This document shows, one piece after another, positions 1 to 9,715 of a DNA stretch of 64,000 nt; within the stretch, counting starts at the first letter, position 1, and each line of letters begins with the position of its first letter. The position numbers were made by a program, and so were the translations under genes. The notes beneath the pieces are model-generated. The model was not told where the DNA came from. It ran no database searches and saw only the letters and a program-made list of their open reading frames with translations. Origin of the DNA: Wukongibacter sp050859025 (lineage in GTDB: Bacteria; Bacillota; Clostridia; Peptostreptococcales; Caminicellaceae); the NCBI RefSeq assembly GCF_050859025.1, contig NZ_CP138200.1, forward strand, positions 6,076,001 to 6,140,000. The letters are read 5' to 3'.

Positions 1-1614
1 TACTTCTCTCTTATCATAATATCTATATCCAATAAATATACCTTCACCATATATTACCTTATTATTTTCCCCTGGATAGTTAATATAAGACGGCGTATCA
101 CTCAATTTTATAGGGAAGGTTTCAGCTAGCCTTCCAGATGGATTCACATTTCCGAAAAGGATGTCTGCTATGGCTTTACCCCCTCCTTGGCCCATCAACC
201 ATGTCTGAATTACACCAGAAACACCATCTATCCATTCTGCCATAGAAATAGGGGCTCCATTATTTAATACCACCACTGTATTTGGCTGAACCGCTGAAAC
301 GGATTTGATTAACTCAATCTGATTATTTAATAGGTTGATATCGCTTCTATCATAGCTTTCAAATTCTTTATGACCCGGTAATGCTATAAATAATAGAGCT
401 ATATCCGCAAGCTTTGCTACCTCCTTTGCCCTATCTATCTGCTCCTCATTAATCTCTCCATCCATGCTATAACCATCCTCATAGAAGAATTTTGAGCTTC
501 CAGCTAATTTCTTTATCTCATCATATGGAGTATCCAGCTTTGTTGATGTAACTTGAGAGCTTCCTCCGCCTTGAATCCTAGGATTCTTAGCTGCATTCCC
601 GATTATAGCGATACATTCTCCTTCCTTTATAGGAAGAACATTTCCCTCATTCTTTAATAACACCATACTTTCGCCTGCTACTCTTCTAGCTATGTCATGA
701 TGAATATCTATATCAAAATCCTTATTTCCTTTTTCTACTCTATTTGCCATAAATATTACTTCTAATATACGCTTAACAGCCCTATCTAATACCTCTTCAT
801 CAAGATCTCCGTTTTTAATAGCTACCATAATTTGTTTAAAAGAATGCTTCTGAGGCCCTGGCATTTCAAGATCTACTCCAGCCTTAAGTGATTCAACCCT
901 ATCATGTATCGCTCCCCAATCCGACATGACAAAACCATCATATTCCCATTCATCTCTAAGTATTTCCGTTAAGAGCTCGTAGCTTTCAGAACAATAGGTT
1001 CCATTCAACTTATTATATGAACACATTACAGCCCAGGGTTTTCCTTTCTTTATGGCTATTTCAAATGCCCTAAGATAGATTTCCCTTAAGGTCCTCTCAT
1101 CAATTTCAGAACTCATAGTAAGCCTTTTATATTCCTGATTATTAGCTATATAATGCTTTATTGTTGCTCCAACGCCCTTACTCTGAATTCCCTCAATAAA
1201 AGCTGCCGATAAGTATCCACTTAGATATGGGTCTTCAGAGAAATATTCAAAATTTCTTCCACATAGTGGAGTACGTTTCATGTTATTTCCCGGCCCTAAA
1301 ACAATATCCACTCCTTGAGCTATACACTCTTCTCCTATGATTTCTCCAACTTCTCTAATCAACTCTGTATCCCATGAGGATGCTAAAGCCGACGCTGTGG
1401 GAAAGCAGGTAGCAGGAATACTTTTTGTTAGTGAAGCAACATTTTGCGTTTCATTTACATTTTCTACACGCCTTACTCCGTGAGGACCATCGGTCATGAC
1501 TAATTCCGGGATTCCTAATCGCCTGATTAAAGCAGTACACCAAGCACTGCCCCCTATGCAGATTGCAGCCTTCTCTTTAAGAGTCATTTGGTTGACTACT
1601 TCATCTATATTCAT
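1..1614 (-). CDS. glycoside hydrolase family 3 beta-glucosidase (3' part beyond window)
   Basis: Minus-strand frame open to the window edge, giving the first 538 residues of a GH3 beta-glucosidase-type enzyme, which hydrolyses terminal beta-linked sugars. The start is ATG at 1614, seven bases after a perfect GGAGGT. Visible family features are MTDGPHGVR near the N-terminus, GRNFEYFSEDP, IKHYIANNQE, and MSDWGA, whose Asp232 matches the GH3 nucleophile. The second (alpha/beta sandwich) domain follows with LLKNEGNVLPI and an IIGNAAKNPRIQGGGSS segment. There is no signal peptide, so it is probably cytoplasmic and acts on imported oligosaccharides. The remaining C-terminus (fibronectin-III-like domain in most relatives) is outside the window. 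Exact sugar specificity cannot be read from sequence. Confidence 0.93.
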   Translation of the reverse strand, partial: MNIDEVVNQMTLKEKAAICIGGSAWCTALIRRLGIPELVMTDGPHGVRRVENVNETQNVASLTKSIPATCFPTASALASSWDTELIREVGEIIGEECIAQGVDIVLGPGNNMKRTPLCGRNFEYFSEDPYLSGYLSAAFIEGIQSKGVGATIKHYIANNQEYKRLTMSSEIDERTLREIYLRAFEIAIKKGKPWAVMCSYNKLNGTYCSESYELLTEILRDEWEYDGFVMSDWGAIHDRVESLKAGVDLEMPGPQKHSFKQIMVAIKNGDLDEEVLDRAVKRILEVIFMANRVEKGNKDFDIDIHHDIARRVAGESMVLLKNEGNVLPIKEGECIAIIGNAAKNPRIQGGGSSQVTSTKLDTPYDEIKKLAGSSKFFYEDGYSMDGEINEEQIDRAKEVAKLADIALLFIALPGHKEFESYDRSDINLLNNQIELIKSVSAVQPNTVVVLNNGAPISMAEWIDGVSGVIQTWLMGQGGGKAIADILFGNVNPSGRLAETFPIKLSDTPSYINYPGENNKVIYGEGIFIGYRYYDKREV

Positions 1615-1684
1615 ATTATCTACCTCCAAAATAATTATAAAAATATATAGTTTTACAATTCTTAAATTTGACAAATTCAAATAT

Positions 1685-1785
1685 AAAAATCGTAATAAAT
1701 CTTTTACATTTTAATTCCTCGAAAAGCCCTAAATCATTGGCTATTCAAAAAATCAAAATGTAGATTTATAAATACGTTCTATATA
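1685..1785 (+). repeat. family A palindromic repeat, copy 1
   Basis: Imperfect palindrome of about 100 bp directly upstream of the GH3 gene, reading AATCGTAATAAATC ... GATTTATAAATACGTTCTATATA. It matches copies at 42685, 45330 and 47370; the outer TCTATA of the left end is missing here. Confidence 0.8.
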
Positions 1786-1890
1786 GGCAAATTTCCTCAT
1801 ATAGAATATTTTATGCTTTTAGTGCTAATATAGTGTATGAGATAAATGCTTTGTTGCTAATTTGTTTAATATGAAAAAGAGGAATCCTTT

Positions 1891-1996
1891 CTATAGAGAT
1901 TACAGTAAGGACTTTAATTTATATATCCCAAAGCCCCAAGCAATGCTGAGTATTTGTGTATGTATAAATCAAGTTTTACTAGTAGTTCTATATATA
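1891..1996 (+). repeat. family B palindromic repeat, divergent copy
   Basis: About 105 bp starting CTATAGAGATTACAG and ending GTAGTTCTATATA, with the family B inner words ACTTTAATTTATA and GTATAAATCAAG. More diverged than the copies at 4207, 48253 and 53513. With the family A copy it fills most of the gap between the GH3 and ABC-F genes; nothing else is seen there. Confidence 0.6.
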
Positions 1997-2204
1997 GATG
2001 TATGATTCGAAAACTTGATAAATCGAAGGTAGACTAAAGGGTTTCTTTTTGGCGATTTTTATGAGTCTGCTTTAATCTTTATTTTTGACTTTAAAACAGG
2101 TTCATAGCATGGGCCAAGAGAATTCTAAGTTTCTGCCAAATAGGTTAAACTTCTCAATCAAACATCTATATTTAAGGTTTCCTCTTTTTAGCTTCATCTA
2201 TGTT

Positions 2205-3938
2205 TTATGATTTTCTCTTCATTTTAATTAATTCTTTAAATTCTGAATCTAACATTATATACTCTGAGTCTTCTGGTGTATATTTACTCAGTTCTCCTAA
2301 TATATAGGCAATTCTATTTTCAATAACTAAGCTTTCTTCTTTAGTATTATATTCAGTCTTTATTTTTTTATTATTCGCATTATCTATTTTATTTAAGTAC
2401 TCTTTAAAGCTATACTCTGATCTTTGAATAACATTATCTTTAAATATAAGCATTCTACTACAAATTCTCTCAAGCATATATCTATCATGGGACACTATTA
2501 GAATTGTTCCGGGATACTCTTCGAGGGTTTCTTCAAGCCTTTCTCTACTATGGAGGTCTAAATGATTTGTTGGCTCATCAAGAATCAACATATTGTTCTC
2601 ATTTAAAATTAGTTTTACAATTTTTACCCTTGTTCTTTCTCCTAAGCTTAAGGCTTTAACAGGTTTTTTAATCATTTCTTCATCAAATCCCATATTAGCA
2701 AGAAGCGTTCTAACCTCACTTCCTTTTTCCCTGCTAGTAATATCGAATGTGTCTATAACAGTCTTTTCATTATCTAGATCTAATACATCCTGACTCAAGT
2801 AGGATATCTTGGCCGATGGACTTATAAATAATTCTCCCGAATCAACCGTCTCTTCTCCCATGATAATCTTTATGAGTGTTGTCTTACCACATCCATTACA
2901 TCCCAAAATACCTATTCTCTCACCACCCTTTATATAAAAGGAGCTATCTTTAAATAAGCTTCTATTCCCATAGGACTTTGAAATATCCTTGGCTTCTAAA
3001 ATTCTTTTTCCCATCTTTTCGGTGCTATCGAAGGCGAAATTGATTTTTTGCTCCGTTTTAGGCCTTTTTACTCCCTCAATTTCGATTTTTTCCAGTCTTT
3101 TAAGCTTTGATTTTACTTGTTTATCCTTCTTTTTAGCCTTTGCTCTAAAGTATTCCTTTTTACCGTCAATCTCACGAGCCTTCTTTCTTGATTCTCTATG
3201 AGCCTTAGATGACCAATTTTTCAGGTTGTCTATATCCCTAGATATTTTTTCTTTATTTTTTTCTTGAACTAGATATTTATGAAACTGACTTTCATATCTA
3301 CTCCTTTTTTCATCTCTGTAAAAGGAATAGTTCCCTTTGTAATTATTTACTATGCCATCTTCAATCTCAATTATTCTCTCGACACTTTTATCAAGAAAAT
3401 ATCGGTCATGGGAAATAATTAAAATCGTCGCATTATATCTTTTTAGTTCTTCAATTAGCCACTGTACCCCTACAAAGTCTAGATGGTTCGTTGGCTCATC
3501 TAGGATAAGCAAGTTGGGCTTTAAAGCCCAGATATGGGCCAATGCTAGTTTAGTTTTTTCTCCACCACTTAATCTATCAAAACGCTTTGTATCCCATTCT
3601 TGTACATTCTCCATTCCTAAATGACTTGAAATCTCAAGAAAATCTCTTATATCATATTTACTACCACTATTAGCAAGCATAGTATCAAAGGCATTTGATG
3701 TATAGAAGGTCGATTGCAAAAGATATCCAATCTTTATATTCTGTTGATACCAAATCATATCTCCCTTATCTGGCTCCAGACTTCCAAAAACAATATTTGC
3801 TAAAGTAGTTTTACCTGCCCCATTGTTACCTACAAGTCCTATCCTTTCTCCTATGCCTACATCTAAATTGATATCCTTTAGTATACTTGATTCTCCAAAA
3901 TCCTTTTTTATAGCTCTAAGACTAAATAACATCGTCAT
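2205..3938 (-). CDS. ABC-F family ATPase (ribosome-associated / possible ribosomal protection)
   Basis: Soluble protein with two ABC ATPase domains and no membrane segment, the layout of ABC-F translation factors that bind the ribosomal E site; some members confer antibiotic resistance. First domain: Walker A GNNGAGKTT (about residues 37-45), signature LSGGEKTKLAL and Walker B LLILDEPTNHLD. Second domain: GCNGCGKTT (about 345), signature LSLGERTRVKI and MLILDEPTNHLD. Between them is a long basic helical linker rich in Lys/Arg (the P-site tRNA interaction motif region). A short charged C-terminal extension follows. A GGTGAG box supports ATG 3938 or 3932; the upstream ATG at 3962 has no ribosome binding site. 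Whether it is an antibiotic-resistance type or a housekeeping type cannot be decided from sequence. Confidence 0.92.
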   Translation of the reverse strand: MTMLFSLRAIKKDFGESSILKDINLDVGIGERIGLVGNNGAGKTTLANIVFGSLEPDKGDMIWYQQNIKIGYLLQSTFYTSNAFDTMLANSGSKYDIRDFLEISSHLGMENVQEWDTKRFDRLSGGEKTKLALAHIWALKPNLLILDEPTNHLDFVGVQWLIEELKRYNATILIISHDRYFLDKSVERIIEIEDGIVNNYKGNYSFYRDEKRSRYESQFHKYLVQEKNKEKISRDIDNLKNWSSKAHRESRKKAREIDGKKEYFRAKAKKKDKQVKSKLKRLEKIEIEGVKRPKTEQKINFAFDSTEKMGKRILEAKDISKSYGNRSLFKDSSFYIKGGERIGILGCNGCGKTTLIKIIMGEETVDSGELFISPSAKISYLSQDVLDLDNEKTVIDTFDITSREKGSEVRTLLANMGFDEEMIKKPVKALSLGERTRVKIVKLILNENNMLILDEPTNHLDLHSRERLEETLEEYPGTILIVSHDRYMLERICSRMLIFKDNVIQRSEYSFKEYLNKIDNANNKKIKTEYNTKEESLVIENRIAYILGELSKYTPEDSEYIMLDSEFKELIKMKRKS

Positions 3939-4030
3939 AATCTCACCCCATTGTTTATTCATTCAAAAACATAATAAAGACCGCAAATGAACCTCTGTTC
4001 ACCTACAGCCTTTAACCCTCACTCTTTTGT

Positions 4031-4131
4031 GTATAGGGTTTACATAGTAAAACTTAATTTATACATGTACAAATACTCAGTGTTTTTGGGAGTTTTGGGC
4101 ATGTATAAATTAAAGTCTTTACTTAAATTAA
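4031..4131 (+). repeat. family B palindromic repeat, divergent copy
   Basis: Starts GTATAGGGTTTACATAG and contains TTAATTTATACATG and CATGTATAAATTAAAG. It is a second, diverged family B element only about 75 bp from the well-conserved copy at 4207. A short ORF over it is an artefact of the repeat. Confidence 0.6.
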
Positions 4132-4141
4132 ACACAAAAAT

Positions 4142-4165
4142 ACCGTGCTTAAGGCACGGTATTAT
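4142..4165 (-). terminator. intrinsic terminator-like hairpin
   Basis: Stem TACCGTGC/GCACGGTA with a short TTAAG loop. Read on the minus strand it is followed by TTTTTGTG, so it may end transcripts from the anti-sigma operon, whose last stop is about 480 bp upstream. Confidence 0.55.
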
Positions 4166-4206
4166 AGTTATTTTATATAGGCTTATATACAGTGTTCTCA
4201 GCTAAT

Positions 4207-4310
4207 TATAGAGAGTTCCAAGTAAATCTTAATTTGTACATATCAAAATATCCGATGTTTCTGGGGATTTTTGATGTGTATAAATTATAGTTTTGACTTG
4301 AATCTCTATA
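4207..4310 (+). repeat. family B palindromic repeat, conserved copy
   Basis: Reads TATAGAGAGTTCCAAGTAAATC ... TTTTGACTTGAATCTCTATA. The two halves are imperfect inverted copies, with inner TCAAAATATCCGATG against its complement. Nearly identical to 53513-53616 and, inverted, to 48253-48357. Confidence 0.85.
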
Positions 4311-4518
4311 GTCTTGTCTAAAAGAAGTCTAAATAAGGACATATTTATCCTATATTTTTTACAGCTCAACCCTTTTAAACAAGAATATTCAGTTAATATT
4401 ATCTAGCTAAGAATAAATTGCGCATCTTTCTCTCCCTGTATATAAGTTTTAATTTTATTACTTTATAACAAGATAATAACAGATAGATGTAAATACTGTC
4501 AAGGGCTTTTACAGTCAC

Positions 4519-4611
4519 CTATGTATCTATCACAGGGCCCATCTCATCTTCAAGAGATTCTACATCCATTGCTACTTTGAATCTTTTTTCATATAAAACT
4601 AATCTTTTGCT
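4519..4611 (-). pseudogene. C-terminal gene fragment, family unknown
   Basis: A 30-codon minus-strand frame after a TAA reads as ordinary protein (KRLVLYEKRF ... ESLEDEMGPVIDT, then TAG). It has no start codon with a ribosome binding site and no upstream continuation. It looks like the surviving tail of a deleted gene. The flanking 4311-4518 region shows no gene. Confidence 0.3.
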
Positions 4612-4644
4612 TTGTTACTTTTTTGAAAGTATATGATCACTTAT

Positions 4645-6582
4645 CTACTCTATTTGCTTTAACATTGACTTTGCAATCTTCACTAGCTCATCCTCTAGCC
4701 CCTCTTCACTTTCATAATGAGATATTTTCACTTGTATTAAATGATTCTTTTCCGCTACTCCAATCTGTAGCTCAATACTGTCATATTCTTCGGACTTTTC
4801 TTTAACAATATACCCTTTATAACCAAGTATAGTAGTCTCCTCTATACTACTTACATATCTACTATCTCTTACACTTGTTATATCTCCTACCTTCTCACTA
4901 ATACTTATTAATTTGCTTTCTGAATCTGAAGCCTCCCTTATCTGTATGAACTGCAATAAATACCTATTTGGAGTGTTTGTATACTTGGCTCTCATAAATT
5001 CATAGCCTTTAGGCTTATATGAGGGAACTACAAATCCATTGTAAACTATTTTTGAACTTTCCCTTAAGTGTTTAACACTATCATAGTTTCTTGTATAATT
5101 ACCGTTCCTTACAGTTTTAGTTTTGGTTGCTCTTTTATGTACCTTTTCAATAATATTTACTGAGATCTTTTTCATATCTTCTAGCTCTAATATTTCATCT
5201 TTAGAACCTTGGGTGTTTATTTTAATAACCATTGAGTAATCTGGTAAAGTTATACTAATACTTCTAATATATTTTGCTAAACTTTTACGTTCTTTATATA
5301 GTTTCATTTCATATCCTAAAAGGGATTCTCTCTTCTCTACTTCTCCAATTTGATTAGAAGGGAAATCTGAATCCAAATTTGTATAATTGTAGTAGTTTAT
5401 TTCTATATTTATTCTTGAATCACCCTTTATGTAGCAACTATTGTAGTCCGATGGAATATTAAATTCTTCCTTTGGATTATTTATGAACGTACCCCAATCA
5501 AACTTATAGTCTTCCGGTATAAAGTCTATTTTGACAATCCTATCATCTATATTATATACCTCATCATAAAACTCTTTTTCGCTATAGGATTTTATAACTT
5601 CGCTTATATTTCTAGGTTTTATATTATTTTCAGGAACTTCTTTCTTTATCTTTTTGACAAGCTCATTAGCAACTTTAGTTATCTCTTCTTCTACATTACT
5701 ATTTACTTTATGACTTTTATATTGTACTTCGACTTTAGCTGAAGGTGAATTCATAATACAATACAGCTTATAAGTTTTGTACACCTCTTCCGTTTTTTCC
5801 TTTATTAATATTGCATTCTCCCCATCTATCTTAATAGGCTTTGCATCTTTATTTATGTCAGTATAATATTTTACACTTTGAGAACTCGTATTCACACCAT
5901 CATAGCTAATTTGAATATTCATATATTCTTTAGTATTTGTATCTATATTATCTCTTTCAAAATAGGTTGTAATACTAAAGGAACCTGAGTCAATTTTGAA
6001 ATATTTTTCATATAAAGCATATTTAAACTCATATCCTGTTGGTAAATATGGTGGTAAACAAGTTTTTTTCTCTACTTTATAAATCTTTTCATTTAACTCT
6101 TCAGTGGAGTAATACATGTTTTCATCAACCTTTAATTTCGAATAGGTTTTACTGCTTAAATCCTTAGTTTTTTTATTATCTCTATTCTCTACCTTGATAA
6201 TCAATCCAGGTTCTCTTATAATAAAGCCCTTTGCCCAGTCATTTACATGGGCTAAAACTGTTTTTCCATTAATAGGAATAGTCATAAGTATTCCTATTAA
6301 TATTACTGCACATATAGCTAACTTACTATATACTCTCTTTCTCCTTTGCTTTTTCCTTTCATTTTCAATACTTTTTAAAATTTCCGCTCTTATTTTATCA
6401 CTATTGCATTCTTCAAGCTTAAATAGCTGCTCTATTTGATTATTTAGCTCAAAGAATTGTTGGAAATATATACTGCATTCTTCACATTCATCAATATGCT
6501 TAAAGAGCTTATTTTCAGTCTCCACTTCTAGTTCTTTATCAATATATATACTCATCCAATATCTAGCGGTCTTACACTCCAT
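4645..6582 (-). CDS. anti-sigma factor, zinc-finger plus membrane anchor with DUF4367-like repeats
   Basis: Probable antagonist of the ECF sigma factor encoded just upstream. The N-terminal cytoplasmic domain has the zinc anti-sigma motif H29-x3-C33-x2-C36 with an extra Cys3. One membrane helix (about residues 88-104) follows, then about 530 extracytoplasmic residues containing three repeated modules of the form LPPYLPTGYEF / PEDYKFDW / PSYKPKGYEFM, resembling DUF4367. Start ATG 6582 lies inside the last codons of the sigma gene, with GGTGGG six bases upstream. The genes overlap by 11 bp, implying translational coupling. An in-frame ATG at 6588 is too close to that box. Release signal and stress are unknown; the repeated outer modules suggest sensing of the envelope or an external ligand (inference). 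Confidence 0.88.
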   Translation of the reverse strand: MECKTARYWMSIYIDKELEVETENKLFKHIDECEECSIYFQQFFELNNQIEQLFKLEECNSDKIRAEILKSIENERKKQRRKRVYSKLAICAVILIGILMTIPINGKTVLAHVNDWAKGFIIREPGLIIKVENRDNKKTKDLSSKTYSKLKVDENMYYSTEELNEKIYKVEKKTCLPPYLPTGYEFKYALYEKYFKIDSGSFSITTYFERDNIDTNTKEYMNIQISYDGVNTSSQSVKYYTDINKDAKPIKIDGENAILIKEKTEEVYKTYKLYCIMNSPSAKVEVQYKSHKVNSNVEEEITKVANELVKKIKKEVPENNIKPRNISEVIKSYSEKEFYDEVYNIDDRIVKIDFIPEDYKFDWGTFINNPKEEFNIPSDYNSCYIKGDSRINIEINYYNYTNLDSDFPSNQIGEVEKRESLLGYEMKLYKERKSLAKYIRSISITLPDYSMVIKINTQGSKDEILELEDMKKISVNIIEKVHKRATKTKTVRNGNYTRNYDSVKHLRESSKIVYNGFVVPSYKPKGYEFMRAKYTNTPNRYLLQFIQIREASDSESKLISISEKVGDITSVRDSRYVSSIEETTILGYKGYIVKEKSEEYDSIELQIGVAEKNHLIQVKISHYESEEGLEDELVKIAKSMLKQIE

Positions 6583-7162
6583 ATACATCCCACCTTTTTT
6601 TTTCTTTTTCATTATTTCCAAAGGCTTTAATTATCTTTTTTCTGGCTTCGTACAATCTCCACTTTACTTTGTTAACAGGCATGTCTAACCTTTTACTTAT
6701 TTCACAATAGCTTAATTCTTCAAAGTATTTTAACACTATAAGCTCTTTATATTTGTTTGGCAAAGAATTAATTATTCTATAAAGTATCTCACCATTTTCT
6801 TTTTTCTCAATTATGTCTAGTGGATTTTGTAAGGTATTATTCATTCGATTAGAATCCAAGTCTTCATTTAATTCATATGTATATTGGCTCTTTGAGCTCT
6901 TTAAATAGTCTATCGTTGTATTCCTTGCAATGGTAAATAACCATACACTAAAGCTCAAGTTCTTGTCAAACTTATTCAAATTTCTATATATCTTTAAAAA
7001 AACTTCTTGAGTTAACTCTTCAGCTATATGCTTATATCTCACCGACCTAATTATATATCCAAATATTTTTTTATTGTATTTATTTATCAATATTTCAAAG
7101 GCACTTATATCTCCTTTTAAAATTTTCTCTATAATCTCTATATCCTCAGTTACTCTCAACAT
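6572..7162 (-). CDS. RNA polymerase sigma factor, ECF subfamily
   Basis: Sigma-70 family ECF regulator of 196 residues. Region 2 is visible as YIAEELTQEVFLKIYRNLNKFD followed by FSVWLFTIARNTTIDYLK; region 4 is NSLPNKYKELIVLKYFEELSYCEISKRLDMPVNKVKWRLYEARKKI. Region 3 is absent, as expected for ECF sigmas. Start ATG 7162 follows GGGGGTGGA; an upstream in-frame start at 7222 lacks a ribosome binding site. It overlaps the anti-sigma gene and is preceded by an ECF-type promoter at 7249-7275, so autoregulation is likely. Confidence 0.93.
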   Translation of the reverse strand: MLRVTEDIEIIEKILKGDISAFEILINKYNKKIFGYIIRSVRYKHIAEELTQEVFLKIYRNLNKFDKNLSFSVWLFTIARNTTIDYLKSSKSQYTYELNEDLDSNRMNNTLQNPLDIIEKKENGEILYRIINSLPNKYKELIVLKYFEELSYCEISKRLDMPVNKVKWRLYEARKKIIKAFGNNEKEKKRWDVYGV

Positions 7163-7248
7163 TCCACCCCCACTAGTTAATATCCTAGGTTTCAAAGGCT
7201 CTATATTAATATATATTAACAATTACTTTTAAAGTCCTTTATAAAGAG

Positions 7249-7275
7249 TATACGATACAACTTGAAAATTGTTGG
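7249..7275 (-). promoter_or_regulatory. predicted ECF-sigma promoter (autoregulatory)
   Basis: On the minus strand, -35 CCAAC, then exactly 16 bases from the AAC to -10 CGTATA. This matches the AAC-N16-CGTA architecture of ECF promoters such as SigW/SigV targets. It lies about 90 bp upstream of the sigma gene start. Confidence 0.65.
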
Positions 7276-7341
7276 AAAAAAGAATGAATAAAGTTGAAAA
7301 GATTGATATGCAAAACCCCCAGAAAATATTAGGCTTATCTC

Positions 7342-7384
7342 AAAAAAAATCAAAGCCCGGGGCCATAAAGTCCCTAGGCTTTGA
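7342..7384 (-). terminator. intrinsic terminator of clpE
   Basis: Stem TCAAAGCC(T)AGGG / CCCC(G)GGCTTTGA followed on the minus strand by eight T. It sits about 50 bp after the clpE stop and insulates the ECF operon. Confidence 0.85.
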
Positions 7385-7435
7385 CAAAATCTATCTTTAA
7401 TAAATAATATTTAATTCTGAAAATAAAAATCTAAA

Positions 7436-9715
7436 TTAGCTTAATACAACCCTATCATCCTCTAAGCTCACCTTTACATGTGAACCTTCCTTGAACTTCT
7501 TCTGAAGATATTGTTCAGCAATTTCATCTTCAATATATTTTTGAATAGTTCTTCTTAGTGGTCTAGCACCGTATTTTTCATCATATCCTTCTTTTAATAT
7601 GAATTCCTTCACTTCCTCTGAAACCTCTAAGCTCATTCCCTTTTCCTGAACCTCTTCTATTACTTCTTTAATCATAAGATCAACAATTTTACGAAGTTCT
7701 TCCTTTTCAAGCTTAGTAAATACTATTGTCTCATCTACCCTATTTAGGAATTCAGGTCTAAATATCTCTCTTAGTGCATCCTTTACACGGTTTTCTATAG
7801 CCAAATACTCGTCCTTAGCAAAGCCTATTCCATTTGATTTAAATCTAGTTCCCGCGTTAGATGTCATAATAATTACCGTATTCTCAAAGAATACCGTTCT
7901 GCCCTGATTATCGGTCAATCTTCCATCTTCAAGGATTTGGAGTAACATGTTAAATACATCGGGATGTGCTTTCTCAATTTCATCTAAAAGAATAACTGAA
8001 TATGGCTTCCTTCTTACCTTTTCTGTTAGTTGACCACCTTGGTCATATCCTACATATCCTGGAGGCGCTCCAATCAGCTTGGATACAGTATGCTTTTCCA
8101 TATATTCTGACATATCTACACGTATTAGGGCTTCTTCGCTTCCAAATAATTCTTCAGCCAAGGTTTTTACTAATTCGGTCTTTCCTACTCCAGTAGGTCC
8201 TACAAAAATGAAGGAAGATGGCTTTTTCTTTTTCCTAAATCCTGAACGATTACGTCTGATTGTTCTAGCTAGGCTTTCAATAGCCTGATGCTGGCCTATA
8301 ACTCGTCTATGAAGTCTACCCTCTAGATTTAATAGCTTATCAGCTTCCTCTTCAGTAATCTTTTGTACTGGTATCTTGGTCCAGGATTCAATAACATATG
8401 CAATATTTTCTACGGTTATATGAATCTCACTACATCTGTCTTCTATTTCTTTGATCTTTTCCTGAAGCTTACACTCTGTCATCTTATATTCTGCGGCCTT
8501 TTCATAGTCATTTCTATTTGCTGCAACTTCCTTTTCTTGCTGGATCTTCTCAAGTTCTTCCTTTAAAGCCTCAAGCTCCACAAGCCCTTGATTTTTTAGA
8601 TTTGCTCTAGAGCCTGCTTCATCAATTACATCTATGGCTTTATCCGGCAGATATCTATCAGTAATATATCTTTCCGATAGCTTTGCAGCAGCTTCAATAA
8701 CATCATCTGATATTTTAACCCTATGATATTCTTCATAATAGTTCTTTATACCATCTAAAATTTCTATTGTATCTTCTACGGTAGGTTCTTCAACTAAGAC
8801 CGGTTGAAATCTTCTCTCCAAGGCAGAATCCTTTTCAATATGCTTTCTATACTCTTCTAGGGTCGTAGCTCCGATTACTTGTATTTCTCCCCTAGCAAGG
8901 GCAGGTTTTAAGATATTGGCTGCATTCATCACACCTCCATGTACTTCACCTGCTCCCATGATATTATGAACTTCATCAATAACTAGAATAATATTTCCAC
9001 ATTCAGTAGCTTCTTTTAATATGGATTTCATACGACCTTCAAACTGACCTCTAAATTGAGTTCCAGCTACAATGGCTGTTAAGTCCAAAAGATAAATTTC
9101 TGCATTAAATAGTTTTGCAGGAACCTGTTTTTCAACTATTCTTACTGCCAAGCCTTCTGCAATAGCAGTCTTTCCAACACCAGGTTCTCCAATTAGTATA
9201 GGATTATTCTTAGTTCTTCTATTTAATATTTGTACAACTCTGTCTATTTCTCTATGTCTCCCAATAATCTTATCTACATTGTTATTCTTTGCTTTTTCCG
9301 TTAAATTTGTTCCATAGGTTTCTAAATGCTTTCTTTTCTTTTTAGACTTTTTACTTCTCTTTTTATCGTTAATTTCATCCTTTATATCTGAAAAATCCCC
9401 TTTATTCTCCGGCTCATTTTCTTTATCATCTTCATCGCCTAAGGGCTGGAATGATCCATTTAATAAGTTAGCAAACATATTGTTGCTATCTAGATCTTCA
9501 ATATCCATATCCTGAAACATGCCATTCATTTGCTCAGTTAAATTATCAACATCTTCTTTGGACATCCCTGTTTGCTGCATTAGTTGATCTATTACAGGAA
9601 TACCCATTTTTTTAGCGCAGTCTATACATAAACCATTCATTTCAGTTTTTCCATTTTCAATTTTTGTTGTAAATATAATTGCTACATTTTTCTTGCAAGC
9701 GGAACACAGCTTCAT
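7436..9715 (-). CDS. clpE: ATP-dependent Clp protease ATP-binding subunit ClpE-like
   Basis: Hsp100 AAA+ unfoldase of 759 residues. It has an N-terminal zinc finger C4-x2-C7 ... C30-x2-C33 instead of the double Clp-N domain, which is the ClpE arrangement. A low-complexity acidic/basic spacer follows (about 90-135). AAA-1 has Walker A GEPGVGKT (176-183) and VIDEVHNIMGAG. The middle contains a UVR-like NDYEKAAEYK motif. AAA-2 has GPTGVGKTELVK, LLDEIEKAHPDVF and a Clp_D2-small C-terminus. Start ATG 9715 follows GGAGAT; M codons further upstream lack a ribosome binding site. It likely partners with ClpP in stress proteolysis. No clear CtsR tandem box was seen upstream. Confidence 0.93.
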   Translation of the reverse strand: MKLCSACKKNVAIIFTTKIENGKTEMNGLCIDCAKKMGIPVIDQLMQQTGMSKEDVDNLTEQMNGMFQDMDIEDLDSNNMFANLLNGSFQPLGDEDDKENEPENKGDFSDIKDEINDKKRSKKSKKKRKHLETYGTNLTEKAKNNNVDKIIGRHREIDRVVQILNRRTKNNPILIGEPGVGKTAIAEGLAVRIVEKQVPAKLFNAEIYLLDLTAIVAGTQFRGQFEGRMKSILKEATECGNIILVIDEVHNIMGAGEVHGGVMNAANILKPALARGEIQVIGATTLEEYRKHIEKDSALERRFQPVLVEEPTVEDTIEILDGIKNYYEEYHRVKISDDVIEAAAKLSERYITDRYLPDKAIDVIDEAGSRANLKNQGLVELEALKEELEKIQQEKEVAANRNDYEKAAEYKMTECKLQEKIKEIEDRCSEIHITVENIAYVIESWTKIPVQKITEEEADKLLNLEGRLHRRVIGQHQAIESLARTIRRNRSGFRKKKKPSSFIFVGPTGVGKTELVKTLAEELFGSEEALIRVDMSEYMEKHTVSKLIGAPPGYVGYDQGGQLTEKVRRKPYSVILLDEIEKAHPDVFNMLLQILEDGRLTDNQGRTVFFENTVIIMTSNAGTRFKSNGIGFAKDEYLAIENRVKDALREIFRPEFLNRVDETIVFTKLEKEELRKIVDLMIKEVIEEVQEKGMSLEVSEEVKEFILKEGYDEKYGARPLRRTIQKYIEDEIAEQYLQKKFKEGSHVKVSLEDDRVVLS

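Noticed and set aside
3987..4205. 72-codon plus-strand ORF
   Set aside because: It is made of a diverged family B repeat and the terminator hairpin; no ribosome binding site.
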